From the NCBI GenBank assembly GCA_012518325.1, contig JAAYSR010000002.1, positions 1-8,861 of the forward strand: a DNA stretch of 8,861 bases, in the 5' to 3' direction. Every line of letters starts with the position of its first letter. The stretch's first letter is position 1. Below, in pieces: positions 1 to 6,963 of the stretch. Below the pieces are notes generated by a model. The model did no database searches. It was not told the DNA's origin and was given only the letters and a program-made list of their open reading frames with translations. Made by a program: the position numbers and the translations under genes. This DNA is from Bacillota bacterium (GTDB lineage: Bacteria > Bacillota > Limnochordia > Darwinibacteriales > Darwinibacteriaceae).

Positions 1-672
1 CCGATCTAAACGTTCAGCAAAGCTCTTGGTAAAACCCTTGGGCATATGCTGCACCACCACGATTCCGGCTGGAAGATTCGGCGGTATAGACGCAAAGACC
101 CCTTCAAGGGCCTTAGGTCCGCCGGTTGAGGATCCAATGATCACAAGCTTGTCGGCTGCACCGGCAGCAGGACGGTCAAAAACCGGCAAAGCAGGCGGTT
201 TAACCACTCGTACGCTCTTCTCCGGTTCCGCAGGCTGTACTCTTGCCGAGGCGGCCAGCTTTACCTTGTCCTTGATCTCCGCAGCAATCTCCTCCAAAGG
301 AGGAGAAGCGGGAGCAGAAGGATGTCCAACCGGATGGACCAGACTTCCGCTGGGCTTGGCTATAAAGTCAACTGCACCCAGGGCCAAGGCCTGAATGGTG
401 GTTTCAGAACCTCTTCTGGTCTGGCTGCTCAGCATGACCACAGGCAGCGGCTTTGATTTCATGATCCGTCGCAGGGTTTCCAGACCGTCCATGACAGGCA
501 TTTCAACGTCTAATGTAACTACATCCACGTCCAGCCTGTCCAGCTTTTCCAGGGCGTCCTGCCCATTCCTGGCAAAGCCGGCCACTTCAAGCTCAGGGTC
601 TGCATTAATGATTTCGGTAATCAGCTTACGCATAAAGGCGCTGTCATCTACTACTAAAACCCTAATCGGCAT
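1..672 (-). CDS. cheB: CheB, receptor methylesterase/glutamine deamidase (partial, 3' end beyond window)
   Basis: CheB removes methyl groups from glutamate side chains of chemoreceptors, and can deamidate glutamines, once its receiver domain is phosphorylated by CheA. I translated 224 codons to the left window edge with no stop, so the C-terminal part is missing. Residues 1-107 are a response-regulator receiver: acidic pair D9/D10, phospho-acceptor D55 (in TLDVEMPVMDG), S83 and K106. Residues about 108-174 form a Pro/Ala/Lys-rich linker. The methylesterase domain then begins with IIGSSTGGPKAL (S182, predicted nucleophile) and QHMPKGFT (H209, predicted catalytic His). The third catalytic residue, an Asp in the family, would lie outside the window. 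The ATG at 672 is preceded by GAGGGTGATATT, which overlaps the cheD stop 10 nt upstream, so translation is probably coupled. Family assignment is near certain. The linker seems somewhat longer than in E. coli CheB, where the serine is at 164. Confidence 0.97.
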   Translation of the reverse strand, partial: MPIRVLVVDDSAFMRKLITEIINADPELEVAGFARNGQDALEKLDRLDVDVVTLDVEMPVMDGLETLRRIMKSKPLPVVMLSSQTRRGSETTIQALALGAVDFIAKPSGSLVHPVGHPSAPASPPLEEIAAEIKDKVKLAASARVQPAEPEKSVRVVKPPALPVFDRPAAGAADKLVIIGSSTGGPKALEGVFASIPPNLPAGIVVVQHMPKGFTKSFAERLDR

Positions 673-682
673 AATATCACCC

Positions 683-1162
683 TCAAATCTCTACGGCCTC
701 TTTACCGATAGCTGTGACAGTTACCACCCCTGTGTCAACAAAAAAGCGCATTTTGCGCCCGTGACCTCCCGCAACATCCTTACCGACGACTGCAATGCCG
801 TGTTTCGAGAGGTTTTCTGCGACTGCTTCGATGTTCTGCTGCCCTATGCTGGTACTGTTGGTATTTAGGTTGGGAAACAGGTTTGCTCCCCCTGCCATCT
901 TAGCCTTTAAGCGGGACTTTTTCGCTCCCAGCTTCAAAGCTTCCTCGATCATAGCCGGAATCCCGGTATCAGCATATTTTCCCGGCAGCGCATCTTCATC
1001 CTTGGGTCTGCTTTTTGGCAAAAAAATGTGTCCCATGACACCTACTTTTTCAACAGCATCGTAGAGAGTTACGCCAATGCAAGAACCCAACCCCACAGTA
1101 GTCAATATGCCCTCTTGCTTGAAGGCACTGATTTCCCCCATATTTACAAAGACTTCTTTCAT
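683..1162 (-). CDS. cheD: CheD, chemoreceptor glutamine deamidase
   Basis: CheD converts specific receptor glutamines to glutamates and, in Bacillus-type systems, binds CheC to boost its CheY-P phosphatase activity. The 159-residue product has the family landmarks: T22 and C28 in TTVGLGSCIG, the predicted nucleophile, and H45 in MGHIFLP. It also has KMAGGANLF, a GQQN segment, and the C-terminal GKDVAGGHGRKMRFFVDTG block. C28, H45 and T22 have the same spacing as the catalytic set described for Thermotoga CheD. The start is the ATG at 1162, seven bases after GGAGG. A GTG one codon earlier is possible but sits too close to the SD. The ATG shares one base with the cheC TGA stop, so CheD synthesis is probably coupled to CheC, which fits their known complex. 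The catalytic set looks intact. Confidence 0.97.
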   Translation of the reverse strand: MKEVFVNMGEISAFKQEGILTTVGLGSCIGVTLYDAVEKVGVMGHIFLPKSRPKDEDALPGKYADTGIPAMIEEALKLGAKKSRLKAKMAGGANLFPNLNTNSTSIGQQNIEAVAENLSKHGIAVVGKDVAGGHGRKMRFFVDTGVVTVTAIGKEAVEI

Positions 1163-1758
1163 CACATTTCCTCCAGGCCCAGTACCCGTGCGATCTTCTG
1201 AAAATCATCGTCATCAGGAAGAAAGATGATGTTGCCCTCGATGGATTCTCCGTCGGCAAAGAACTCTGTACGAATAACGGTAACCTCATTGGCAACCTGT
1301 GCTCCGGCCAGGATACTCTCCCAGACCGCTCCAGCCATATCTACAGCCACGCCGGGAACGCTTGGGGCCAGGAGGAAGCCCGTCATTTTGGACAGTGCGT
1401 TTAAGTAAGAGGTAATCATAATATTGCCTAGTTCCTGCAAGGCAGAACGGGCCAGCTCATTCAATTCGCGGCTGTCATCGCCGGTAAGCAGCCTGACCAG
1501 TACCATCGCGCTGTCATAGGGAATCAGGAAGGCCATGTATCCGCCTACATCACCCGACACGACTATAAAAATGCCTGCGACAATCTGCTCCTGCCCGCCG
1601 ATATACTCAGCGGCTTCGGAGAAGGGCAGCATCTGGGCATCCGGTACTACAAGCTGAAAAAGGCGGCCGCCCAGCATTTGCGAAAGAGCAGTGGTTGCAT
1701 GTCCAGTTCCAATGTTGGCGAGTTCTTTAAGGAAATCCAACTTAATATCGCTGCTCAT
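1162..1758 (-). CDS. cheC: CheC, CheY-P phosphatase
   Basis: CheC dephosphorylates CheY-P and partners with CheD in receptor adaptation. The 198-residue product has two copies of the CheC/FliY/CheX active-site pattern (D/S)-x3-E-x2-N. The first is D8-E12-N15 in DFLKELANIGTGHA and the second is S105-E109-N112 in SALQELGNIM, so both catalytic sites look intact. The order helix, sheet, helix, sheet with a central VSGDVGGYMAFLIP stretch matches the pseudo-symmetric CheC fold. The ATG at 1758 lies 10 nt after the cheY stop and has only a modest G-rich SD (AGGGGTGG), which suggests coupling to cheY. The stop overlaps the cheD start. It differs from FliY in lacking a C-terminal SpoA/FliN domain. The acidic C-terminal stretch PDDDDF is noted but has no assigned role. 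Confidence 0.97.
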   Translation of the reverse strand: MSSDIKLDFLKELANIGTGHATTALSQMLGGRLFQLVVPDAQMLPFSEAAEYIGGQEQIVAGIFIVVSGDVGGYMAFLIPYDSAMVLVRLLTGDDSRELNELARSALQELGNIMITSYLNALSKMTGFLLAPSVPGVAVDMAGAVWESILAGAQVANEVTVIRTEFFADGESIEGNIIFLPDDDDFQKIARVLGLEEM

Positions 1759-1768
1759 GCCACCACCC

Positions 1769-2131
1769 CTAGGAACTGATGTTTCGCAATGATTCCACTA
1801 CCCGCTCTGCATCGAAAGGTTTCACTAAAAAGTCCTTTGCGCCGGCACTGAGGGCTTCTATTACCATAGGCTTCTGCCCCATGGCGCTGCAGACAATGAT
1901 TTTGGCATTTGGGTCAATTTTCATGATCTCTTTAATTGCAGTAATGCCGTCCATTTTGGGCATGGTAATATCCATGGTCACCATGTCGGGTCGAAACTCT
2001 TTATACAGCGCTACCGCTTCCTCGCCATCGGCGGCTTCGGCTACCACAGTGTAACCATTCTTTTCGATTACATTCTTCAAGGTCATGCGCATAAACGCTG
2101 TATCATCAGTTATCATCACTGTTTTTGCCAT
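1769..2131 (-). CDS. cheY: CheY, chemotaxis response regulator
   Basis: This single-domain receiver is phosphorylated by CheA and binds the flagellar switch (FliM/FliY) to bias rotation. The 120-residue product has all the receiver landmarks: D9 and D10 for magnesium, phospho-acceptor D54 in TMDITMPKMDG, S82 in CSAMGQ, and K104 in VKPF. No output domain follows, the usual CheY length. It lies between cheA and cheC and so next to its kinase, its phosphatase CheC and, further upstream, FliY. The start is the ATG at 2131; the SD AGGAG overlaps the cheA stop region and stands 11 nt away, slightly far. A generic single-domain receiver could also be a Spo0F-like relay protein, but the location and the MGQ..M motif after the serine favour CheY. 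Confidence 0.96.
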   Translation of the reverse strand: MAKTVMITDDTAFMRMTLKNVIEKNGYTVVAEAADGEEAVALYKEFRPDMVTMDITMPKMDGITAIKEIMKIDPNAKIIVCSAMGQKPMVIEALSAGAKDFLVKPFDAERVVESLRNISS

Positions 2132-2145
2132 TCAACGCTCAACTC

Positions 2146-4134
2146 CTATCCGATTAAAGTACTATTGTCAATGATTAGGGCAATAGTACCATTGCCCAAC
2201 ACGGTTGCCCCGGCAATTCCTCGAATATCGCTGAGAATGCCCCCGATGGACTTGATTACGATCTCTTGCTGGCCGATCAGATCTTCTACGACGAAACCAA
2301 CCTTCTGGCCTCGAATTTCTACTACAATCACCGACAGCGGACCCTCTGTCTCCAACGGCTTAAAACCAAGGCATTCAGCCAGATCATACAGGGGCAGCAC
2401 TTCGTTCCTGAGCATAATCACTTCATGCTGCTGCACTGTCTTGATTTGACTCCGCTCCACCTGCAGATTCTCACGCACCGCCTGAATCGGGATGGCAAGT
2501 GTCTCCCCGTCAGCTACAACCATTAACGCCTTAATAATTGCCAAGGTTAAAGGCAGCTTGATGACAGTGCGCATGTAGTGTCCTGGCTCGGATTCGATTT
2601 CGATTGTTCCGCTTAAGGATTCTACAGTTGACTTAACCGCATCCAGCCCTACACCCCTGCCTGAGAGATCGGTAACTTGCTCAGCGGTAGAAAACCCTGC
2701 GCTGAACAGCAAATCGGCAGCTTCTGACACGGTTATGGGGCCGTGATCTGGACTGAGCAGTCCTTTTTCCACCGCTTTCGCCCTGATTCTCTCACGATTG
2801 AGCCCCTGGCCGTCGTCGCTGATCTCAATTAAGATGTGGCTTCCTTCATGTCTGGCCCCTAGCGTAATAGTTCCCGCTGCAGGCTTGCCCTTGGCCGTCC
2901 TGTCTGCTGCAGGTTCCAGGCCGTGATCAATGGAGTTGCGAATCAGGTGTACCAACGGATCCCCAATCTGGTTAACGATGGAACGGTCCAATTCAGTCAT
3001 TTCGCCGTAGATTTTCAGGTTGATATCCTTGCCGCTGGACTGGGCCAAATCCCTCACCATGCGCGGGAAGCGGTCGAATACCTGCTTAATGGGGACCATC
3101 CGCAGACTCATAGCTGCATACTGCAGTTCGGTGGTGACACGGTCCAGCTGATCCAGGGCCCCAATGCTGTCCTCAACCTTGACCATCTCCAGAACCTGGG
3201 TCCGGCTGGTGACCAGTTCACCGACAAGGTTAATCAGCTTGTCCAAGCGCTCCGTTTCCACCCTGACAAGAGCTTCAGGACGGTGCTGCCGGACTGCGGC
3301 AGGCGCTGGAGCGGCAGGCTGCGCCTTTTCAACAGCAGCCGCCGTTTCTGCGGCAGGAGCTTTCGGAAGCTCTGGCTCAAGAGCCTGTCCATCCTCCAGA
3401 GCTACTGGTTCAACCTCAACCGCTTCGATCTCGGAGATGTTCTCAACAATCTGCTGGATTCTCTCGGCCGACTCTTTGGTTAAAACGGTTAGAATAAAGG
3501 TGTCGTCAAACTCTTCCTCTTCCAGTTCCTGTACCGAAGGATTGCTCTGAATAATTGTGGCAACTTCTTCCACTGCCTGGAATACCGTGTAGACGCGCAC
3601 CGATTTAAGTACAGTGTTTTCCCGAAGGACCACCTTGACGAAAAAGCCCGCGAAACCTTGCGCTATGCCCTGTTTAAGGGTCTCACGCTTAAACTCATCG
3701 AGCTCAACTGCAACGGCCGCGGCTTCTTCCTGAAGGGGCTCGGGCATCACTTCCGGCCGTTTCTTGGTTAATGCCTCCAGCATAGCAATTTGCTCCCGAA
3801 CCGATGTAATAGGTTCTTCATTGATGGTCTGTTCCAGCAGAACTTCCAAGGTGTCTACAGAAGCGAACAAGGCGTTGATCACGTCTTGTGTGGGCTGGAG
3901 TTCTTCATTTCGCAACAGGTCCAAAACACTTTCCATTTCGTGTGTAAACTCAGCAAGCTCATCAAAGCCCATAGTTCCCGCCATGCCCTTGAGACTATGG
4001 GCTGCCCTAAACATTTCGTCGACAGTGGTTTTGTCCCTCGGATCGTTTTCAAAACTCAGAAGATCCTCGTTAAGCGACTGAAGGTAATCACGGGCTTCTG
4101 CTGCGAATACTTCCTTAAATGAACTAATGTCCAT
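2146..4134 (-). CDS. cheA: CheA, chemotaxis histidine kinase
   Basis: CheA autophosphorylates under receptor/CheW control and passes the phosphate to CheY and CheB. The 662-residue product shows the five CheA domains in order. P1 (1-105) has phospho-acceptor H46 in AAHSLKG. P2 (about 150-240) is the CheY/CheB docking domain. An Ala/Pro/Glu-rich linker (241-285) follows. P3 dimerisation (288-355) contains ERLDKLINLVGELV. P4 ATPase (356-530) has the N box H396..N400..H404, G1 DDGQG (440-444), the F box FSAGF (477-481) and G2 GRGVGL (492-497). P5, a CheW-like domain (530-660), ends with IALIIDNSTLIG. One oddity: after EPG at 516-518 the usual G-T-rich G3 segment reads HYMRTVIKLP. The ATG at 4134 follows AAAGGGGGAAGCTC, a good SD. 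The gene sits 30 nt after fliY and 14 nt before cheY. Length and order are typical, with one P1 and one P2. Confidence 0.98.
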   Translation of the reverse strand: MDISSFKEVFAAEARDYLQSLNEDLLSFENDPRDKTTVDEMFRAAHSLKGMAGTMGFDELAEFTHEMESVLDLLRNEELQPTQDVINALFASVDTLEVLLEQTINEEPITSVREQIAMLEALTKKRPEVMPEPLQEEAAAVAVELDEFKRETLKQGIAQGFAGFFVKVVLRENTVLKSVRVYTVFQAVEEVATIIQSNPSVQELEEEEFDDTFILTVLTKESAERIQQIVENISEIEAVEVEPVALEDGQALEPELPKAPAAETAAAVEKAQPAAPAPAAVRQHRPEALVRVETERLDKLINLVGELVTSRTQVLEMVKVEDSIGALDQLDRVTTELQYAAMSLRMVPIKQVFDRFPRMVRDLAQSSGKDINLKIYGEMTELDRSIVNQIGDPLVHLIRNSIDHGLEPAADRTAKGKPAAGTITLGARHEGSHILIEISDDGQGLNRERIRAKAVEKGLLSPDHGPITVSEAADLLFSAGFSTAEQVTDLSGRGVGLDAVKSTVESLSGTIEIESEPGHYMRTVIKLPLTLAIIKALMVVADGETLAIPIQAVRENLQVERSQIKTVQQHEVIMLRNEVLPLYDLAECLGFKPLETEGPLSVIVVEIRGQKVGFVVEDLIGQQEIVIKSIGGILSDIRGIAGATVLGNGTIALIIDNSTLIG

Positions 4135-4164
4135 GAGCTTCCCCCTTTACATGCCGCACAGCCT

Positions 4165-5244
4165 CTAGCGCAGGCTGCCTATGCGGTCCTGCGGCGTCGC
4201 AATCTCTGTAATCCTTACCCCAAACTGCTCACCGACCACCACCACTTCTCCATGGGCGATGAGCCTCTCATTGGCAAAAAGTTCAATCGGCTCGCCGTGC
4301 AGGGACTCCAGTTCCATGATATGGCCTGGACCCAAGCGCAGGATATTGTCGATGGTCATCCTGGTCCGCCCCAGGACTGCCCGTACTTGAACCGGAATAT
4401 CCCGGATCAGGTCAATATTGATGTTCCCAAGATCATAGCCTGCTCCAGCAGGGGCTGAAGTCAGCGGCAACGGAGAGGGTGCTTCGGCATGGACAGGGCT
4501 TTGGCGAAGATCATCCCAGTCTGCACTGACAGCCGCCACGGGCTCAGCTTTTTCCTCAGCCTTCGGCTCAGGCGGCATTAGGCTTTTGACCATCTCTTTT
4601 GCAAAGTCTATCCTGGTAACCTGTAAGATGGTGCTGTCCACCAGATCCTCGATTTCCATGCGGAACTGAATGGTAACCACAGCTTCTTCATCGGTCAGAT
4701 TTCCATCCGTCAGCGCGTCAACGGCAAAGTCGCGCCTGGACGTCGCAGGCGGAGAAATGTCAATGGGACGGGCAAACAGCTCCGCCATCGATGTGGCAGC
4801 AGAACCCATCATCATGTTCATTGCTTCGGTAATGGCGCTGAGATAGAGCTCATCGAGCTCGGGCGGGAGGTTGGTTCCATCCTCACCCATCATGAGATTG
4901 CCGATAACCAAAGCGTCTTCTTCGCGAATGACCAGCAAATTGGCACCCTGCAGCCCAACGACATAACCGACGTTAACAACAACACAGGGTTCAGGATAGG
5001 AAGTTGTAATCGCTTCGGGGGTGCTCAGATACACCTTGGGGACAGTGATGCTTACCTTGCGATTGACCAAAGTGCTCAACGCTGTGGCAGCAGACCCCAT
5101 GGAAATGTTCCCTATTTCAGCTAAAGCATCTTGTTCCAGGGGGGTTAGAAAATCATTGATATCAGGCTCGTCCAAGGAATTCTCCCCGGAATGTTCCCGC
5201 AACAGGGCGTCCAGCTCCTCCTGGGTCATAAGATCGTCATTCAT
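4165..5244 (-). CDS. fliY: FliY, flagellar motor switch protein and CheY-P phosphatase
   Basis: FliY is the FliN-type switch subunit that also dephosphorylates CheY-P at the motor. In the 359-residue product the N-terminus MNDDLMTQEELDALL resembles the CheY-P-binding peptide shared with FliM. A CheC-like middle domain (about 30-220) keeps both (D/S)-x3-E-x2-N motifs: D39-E43-N46 and S136-E140-N143. A Pro/Glu/Ala-rich linker (223-268) follows. The C-terminal SpoA/FliN domain (about 280-350) contains IPVQVRAVLGRTRMTIDNIL and FGVRITEI. The start at 5244 overlaps the end of fliM by 8 nt and gives the expected N-terminus. An earlier in-frame ATG at 5277 would add 11 basic residues and lie deeper inside fliM, so it was not chosen. 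The SD is mediocre (GGAAG close by, a G run 10 nt away), which suggests translational coupling to fliM. Its length is close to B. subtilis FliY, and it is not a short FliN. Confidence 0.95.
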   Translation of the reverse strand: MNDDLMTQEELDALLREHSGENSLDEPDINDFLTPLEQDALAEIGNISMGSAATALSTLVNRKVSITVPKVYLSTPEAITTSYPEPCVVVNVGYVVGLQGANLLVIREEDALVIGNLMMGEDGTNLPPELDELYLSAITEAMNMMMGSAATSMAELFARPIDISPPATSRRDFAVDALTDGNLTDEEAVVTIQFRMEIEDLVDSTILQVTRIDFAKEMVKSLMPPEPKAEEKAEPVAAVSADWDDLRQSPVHAEAPSPLPLTSAPAGAGYDLGNINIDLIRDIPVQVRAVLGRTRMTIDNILRLGPGHIMELESLHGEPIELFANERLIAHGEVVVVGEQFGVRITEIATPQDRIGSLR

Positions 5245-6232
5245 CTTCTTCCGGCCCCCCTTCATCATGTGTATCACAAACGGATGTGATTACTACGCCT
5301 AAACGCTGTCCCAAGCGTCCAGGCGTCCCTTTGAACTTGGTCATGGACCCTACTTTGACATCCAGCGTTTCACTCTTCTTAGTGCTGAGGGGAATCACGT
5401 CCCCGACAGCCAAATCAAGCAAATCCTGCACCGTTACCGTTGCCTTCCCCAGCTCCACTTCTACAGGGACCACAGCTGAACGAACCTTGGCCTTGAGCAG
5501 CTCAATGCGCTTGGGATCCGGCTGCTGCAGCGATTCGAACATGCGGATGTGGGTCAGGTTCTTGATAATCGGCTCTAAAGTGCGATGGGGCAGGCAAATG
5601 CTGATCATGTCACTGGTTTCATTGAGGGTAAAGCGCATCGTCACCAGGGCCACCGCGTCCCTGTCAGAGGCAACCTGCAAAAATTGCGGGTTGCTCTCCA
5701 TGTAATCCAGTTCGAACTTCAGATCAGAAACATCCTGCCAGGCACCGGCCAAATGCTCGGAAAACACGCTTAAGACCTGCCGCTTCAATACCGCTATTTC
5801 AATATCGGTGAGCCCGCGGGAACCTCCAATGGGTATGCCGTCGCCCCCGCACAGGCGGTCATGCAGCAGGAACGCTATATCCGGGGTCAACTGCATGATA
5901 ATATAACCCTCAAGGGGATGGACTGCGTATACGCTGATGACAGAGGGATTCGGTAAAGAACGTACGAAATCTCCAAAGAGTATCTGTTCGATGGACTGAA
6001 CCCTTAACTCTACCTTGTTGCGCAGCTTGGCCGACATATATCCGGAATATGTCCGGCAAAACTGTTCGTGGATTCTATGTAGGGCGCGCATATGCTCTTT
6101 GGAAAACTTGTTAGGTCTGCTAAAGTCATAAACAGGATCTTCTTCTTCAACTATCGTTTCCAGTTCCAGATCTGGTTCAGAAGCCGCCCGTATCAGCAGA
6201 TCGATCTCTTCCTGCGACAGAATGTCATGCAT
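5237..6232 (-). CDS. fliM: FliM, flagellar motor switch protein
   Basis: FliM is the C-ring subunit at the base of the flagellar motor that binds CheY-P and switches rotation. The 331-residue product begins MHDILSQEEIDLLI, the conserved CheY-binding peptide (residues 4-13). A middle CheC-like domain (about 40-235) has YDFSRPNKFSKEHMRAL (35-51), CGGDG (128-132) and LTDIE (141-145). The C-terminal SpoA domain (about 250-318) includes VPVEVELGKATVTVQDLLDL and LGVVITSV. The middle domain lacks the E-x2-N phosphatase signature, as in other FliM proteins. The start is the ATG at 6232, eight bases after GGAGG. A GTG at 6241 overlaps that SD and was rejected. The C-terminus is acidic (GGPEEDE) and its last codons overlap the fliY start. 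Confidence 0.97.
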   Translation of the reverse strand: MHDILSQEEIDLLIRAASEPDLELETIVEEEDPVYDFSRPNKFSKEHMRALHRIHEQFCRTYSGYMSAKLRNKVELRVQSIEQILFGDFVRSLPNPSVISVYAVHPLEGYIIMQLTPDIAFLLHDRLCGGDGIPIGGSRGLTDIEIAVLKRQVLSVFSEHLAGAWQDVSDLKFELDYMESNPQFLQVASDRDAVALVTMRFTLNETSDMISICLPHRTLEPIIKNLTHIRMFESLQQPDPKRIELLKAKVRSAVVPVEVELGKATVTVQDLLDLAVGDVIPLSTKKSETLDVKVGSMTKFKGTPGRLGQRLGVVITSVCDTHDEGGPEEDE

Positions 6233-6258
6233 TGAATCCACCTCCCCTTTACCTAAAC

Positions 6259-6276
6259 TTTGCCCTTACGGGCAAA
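6259..6276 (-). other. Perfect 7-bp hairpin with GUAA loop between cheW and fliM
   Basis: On the coding (minus) strand the arms TTTGCCC and GGGCAAA flank the loop GTAA, giving seven perfect pairs closed by a GNRA-class tetraloop. The hairpin lies in the 96-nt cheW-fliM gap, the only sizeable gap in the operon, about 26 nt before the fliM ATG. The bases after it (GTTTAGGT) are not a convincing U tract, so a stable mRNA end, processing signal or weak attenuator is more likely than a strong terminator. The hairpin is seen directly; the role is inferred. Confidence 0.5.
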
Positions 6277-6328
6277 ACACCCTCTTATTATTCATCGGCA
6301 GCAAAGGCCCATTTCTTGAGCGTAGTTC

Positions 6329-6805
6329 TTACTCTGCCTCGGCCAGCTCAGCATCGGAAATAGTCTGCAGCTGGATGGTTTCTTCGGAAGTGAGGATCTT
6401 GTCCACTTCCAGCAGAATCAGCAGCCGGTTGTCCAGCTTGCCGACGCCTGCCAAGTAGTCTGCCTTCAAGCCGGCAATGTTGCTTGGCGGGGGCTCAATG
6501 TCCTCTTCTGACAGGCGCAGAGTCTCGGTGACTGAGTCTACGATAAAGCCCACCATGCTGTCATTGATTTCCAGGATAATAATGCGGGTATCCTGCGTTT
6601 CATCCTGCGAAGCCAGTCCAAACCGCTTGCGCAGAGAGATTACCGGAATAACTTCTCCCCGCAGGTTTGTTACACCCTCGATATAATCAGCTACATGGGG
6701 AAGGCGCGTAATATGACCGACCTTAACGATTTCCCTGACGTCAGTGATTTCTACCCCAAACTCTTCATCATGAAGCTTAAACACAACCAGTTGTCTTTCT
6801 TTCAT
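6329..6805 (-). CDS. cheW: CheW, chemotaxis receptor-kinase coupling protein
   Basis: CheW is the adaptor that links chemoreceptors to the P5 domain of CheA in the polar signalling array. The 158-residue product has the CheW signature: RQLVVFKLHDEEFGVEI at the N-terminus, then VREIV and the core NLRGEVIPVISLRKRFG (47-63). VGFIVDSV (85-92) and LLILLEVDKIL (128-138) follow. The last 20 residues form an acidic tail beyond the core fold. The start was set at the ATG at 6805, six bases after GGAGGGG (6818-6812). The ATG at 6808 is the alternative. An ATG at 6820 is rejected because it begins inside the SD region. It is the first gene of the chemotaxis block, about 130 nt after the spoVA terminator, so its promoter should lie in that gap. 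Confidence 0.96.
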   Translation of the reverse strand: MKERQLVVFKLHDEEFGVEITDVREIVKVGHITRLPHVADYIEGVTNLRGEVIPVISLRKRFGLASQDETQDTRIIILEINDSMVGFIVDSVTETLRLSEEDIEPPPSNIAGLKADYLAGVGKLDNRLLILLEVDKILTSEETIQLQTISDAELAEAE

Positions 6806-6854
6806 CATAATCCCCTCCATAGAAGACTATTCCTATGTCCGGCACAGGCTGGAG

Positions 6855-6902
6855 CTTATAAACCTTACTGAAAAGCTTATTTCACCTATTTCGCCGTGAC
6901 AA
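6855..6902 (-). promoter_or_regulatory. Tentative promoter region for the cheW-cheB operon
   Basis: The gap between the spoVA terminator and cheW must hold any promoter for the chemotaxis operon. The best vegetative-type elements are TTGTCA (6902-6897, five of six to TTGACA), then 17 nt, then TAAGCT (6879-6874, three of six to TATAAT). A better -10 match, TATAAG (6860-6855), has no good -35 at normal spacing. I saw no convincing SigD (TAAA-N15-GCCGATAT) match. The elements are weak and the call is mostly positional. Confidence 0.22.
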
Positions 6903-6921
6903 TAGCTTTTCCTTCCAACCA

Positions 6922-6960
6922 GACCAAGATAAATGAAACCCTGAGATTCCCCAGGGTTCC
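6922..6960 (-). terminator. Rho-independent-type terminator after spoVAE
   Basis: On the minus strand GGAACCCTG (6960-6952) pairs with CAGGGTTTC (6943-6935) around an 8-nt loop, a nine-pair stem with one G-T wobble. It begins 3 nt after the spoVAE stop. The sequence that follows, ATTTATCTTGG, is T-rich but interrupted, so termination may be incomplete. It separates the forespore spoVA unit from the chemotaxis operon. Confidence 0.65.
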
Positions 6961-6963
6961 CCA

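Noticed and set aside
26..868. Two plus-strand open frames opposite cheB and cheD
   Set aside because: Both are antisense to genes with intact catalytic motifs. Their low-complexity Ser/Thr/Gly-rich products reflect reverse reading of those genes.
2923..3483. Open frame of 186 codons on the plus strand opposite cheA
   Set aside because: It is a shadow of the cheA codons, has no recognisable domain and is antisense to the kinase core and linker.
5244..5277. Longer fliY with a basic 11-residue N-terminal extension
   Set aside because: It would overlap fliM by 41 nt. The ATG at 5244 gives the conserved N-terminal peptide directly and forms a typical short overlap.
6030..6057. Imperfect inverted repeat inside fliM (GCCGACATAT ... 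ATATGTCCGGC)
   Set aside because: It lies within conserved fliM coding sequence, has a bulge and has no supporting context, so it is probably chance.
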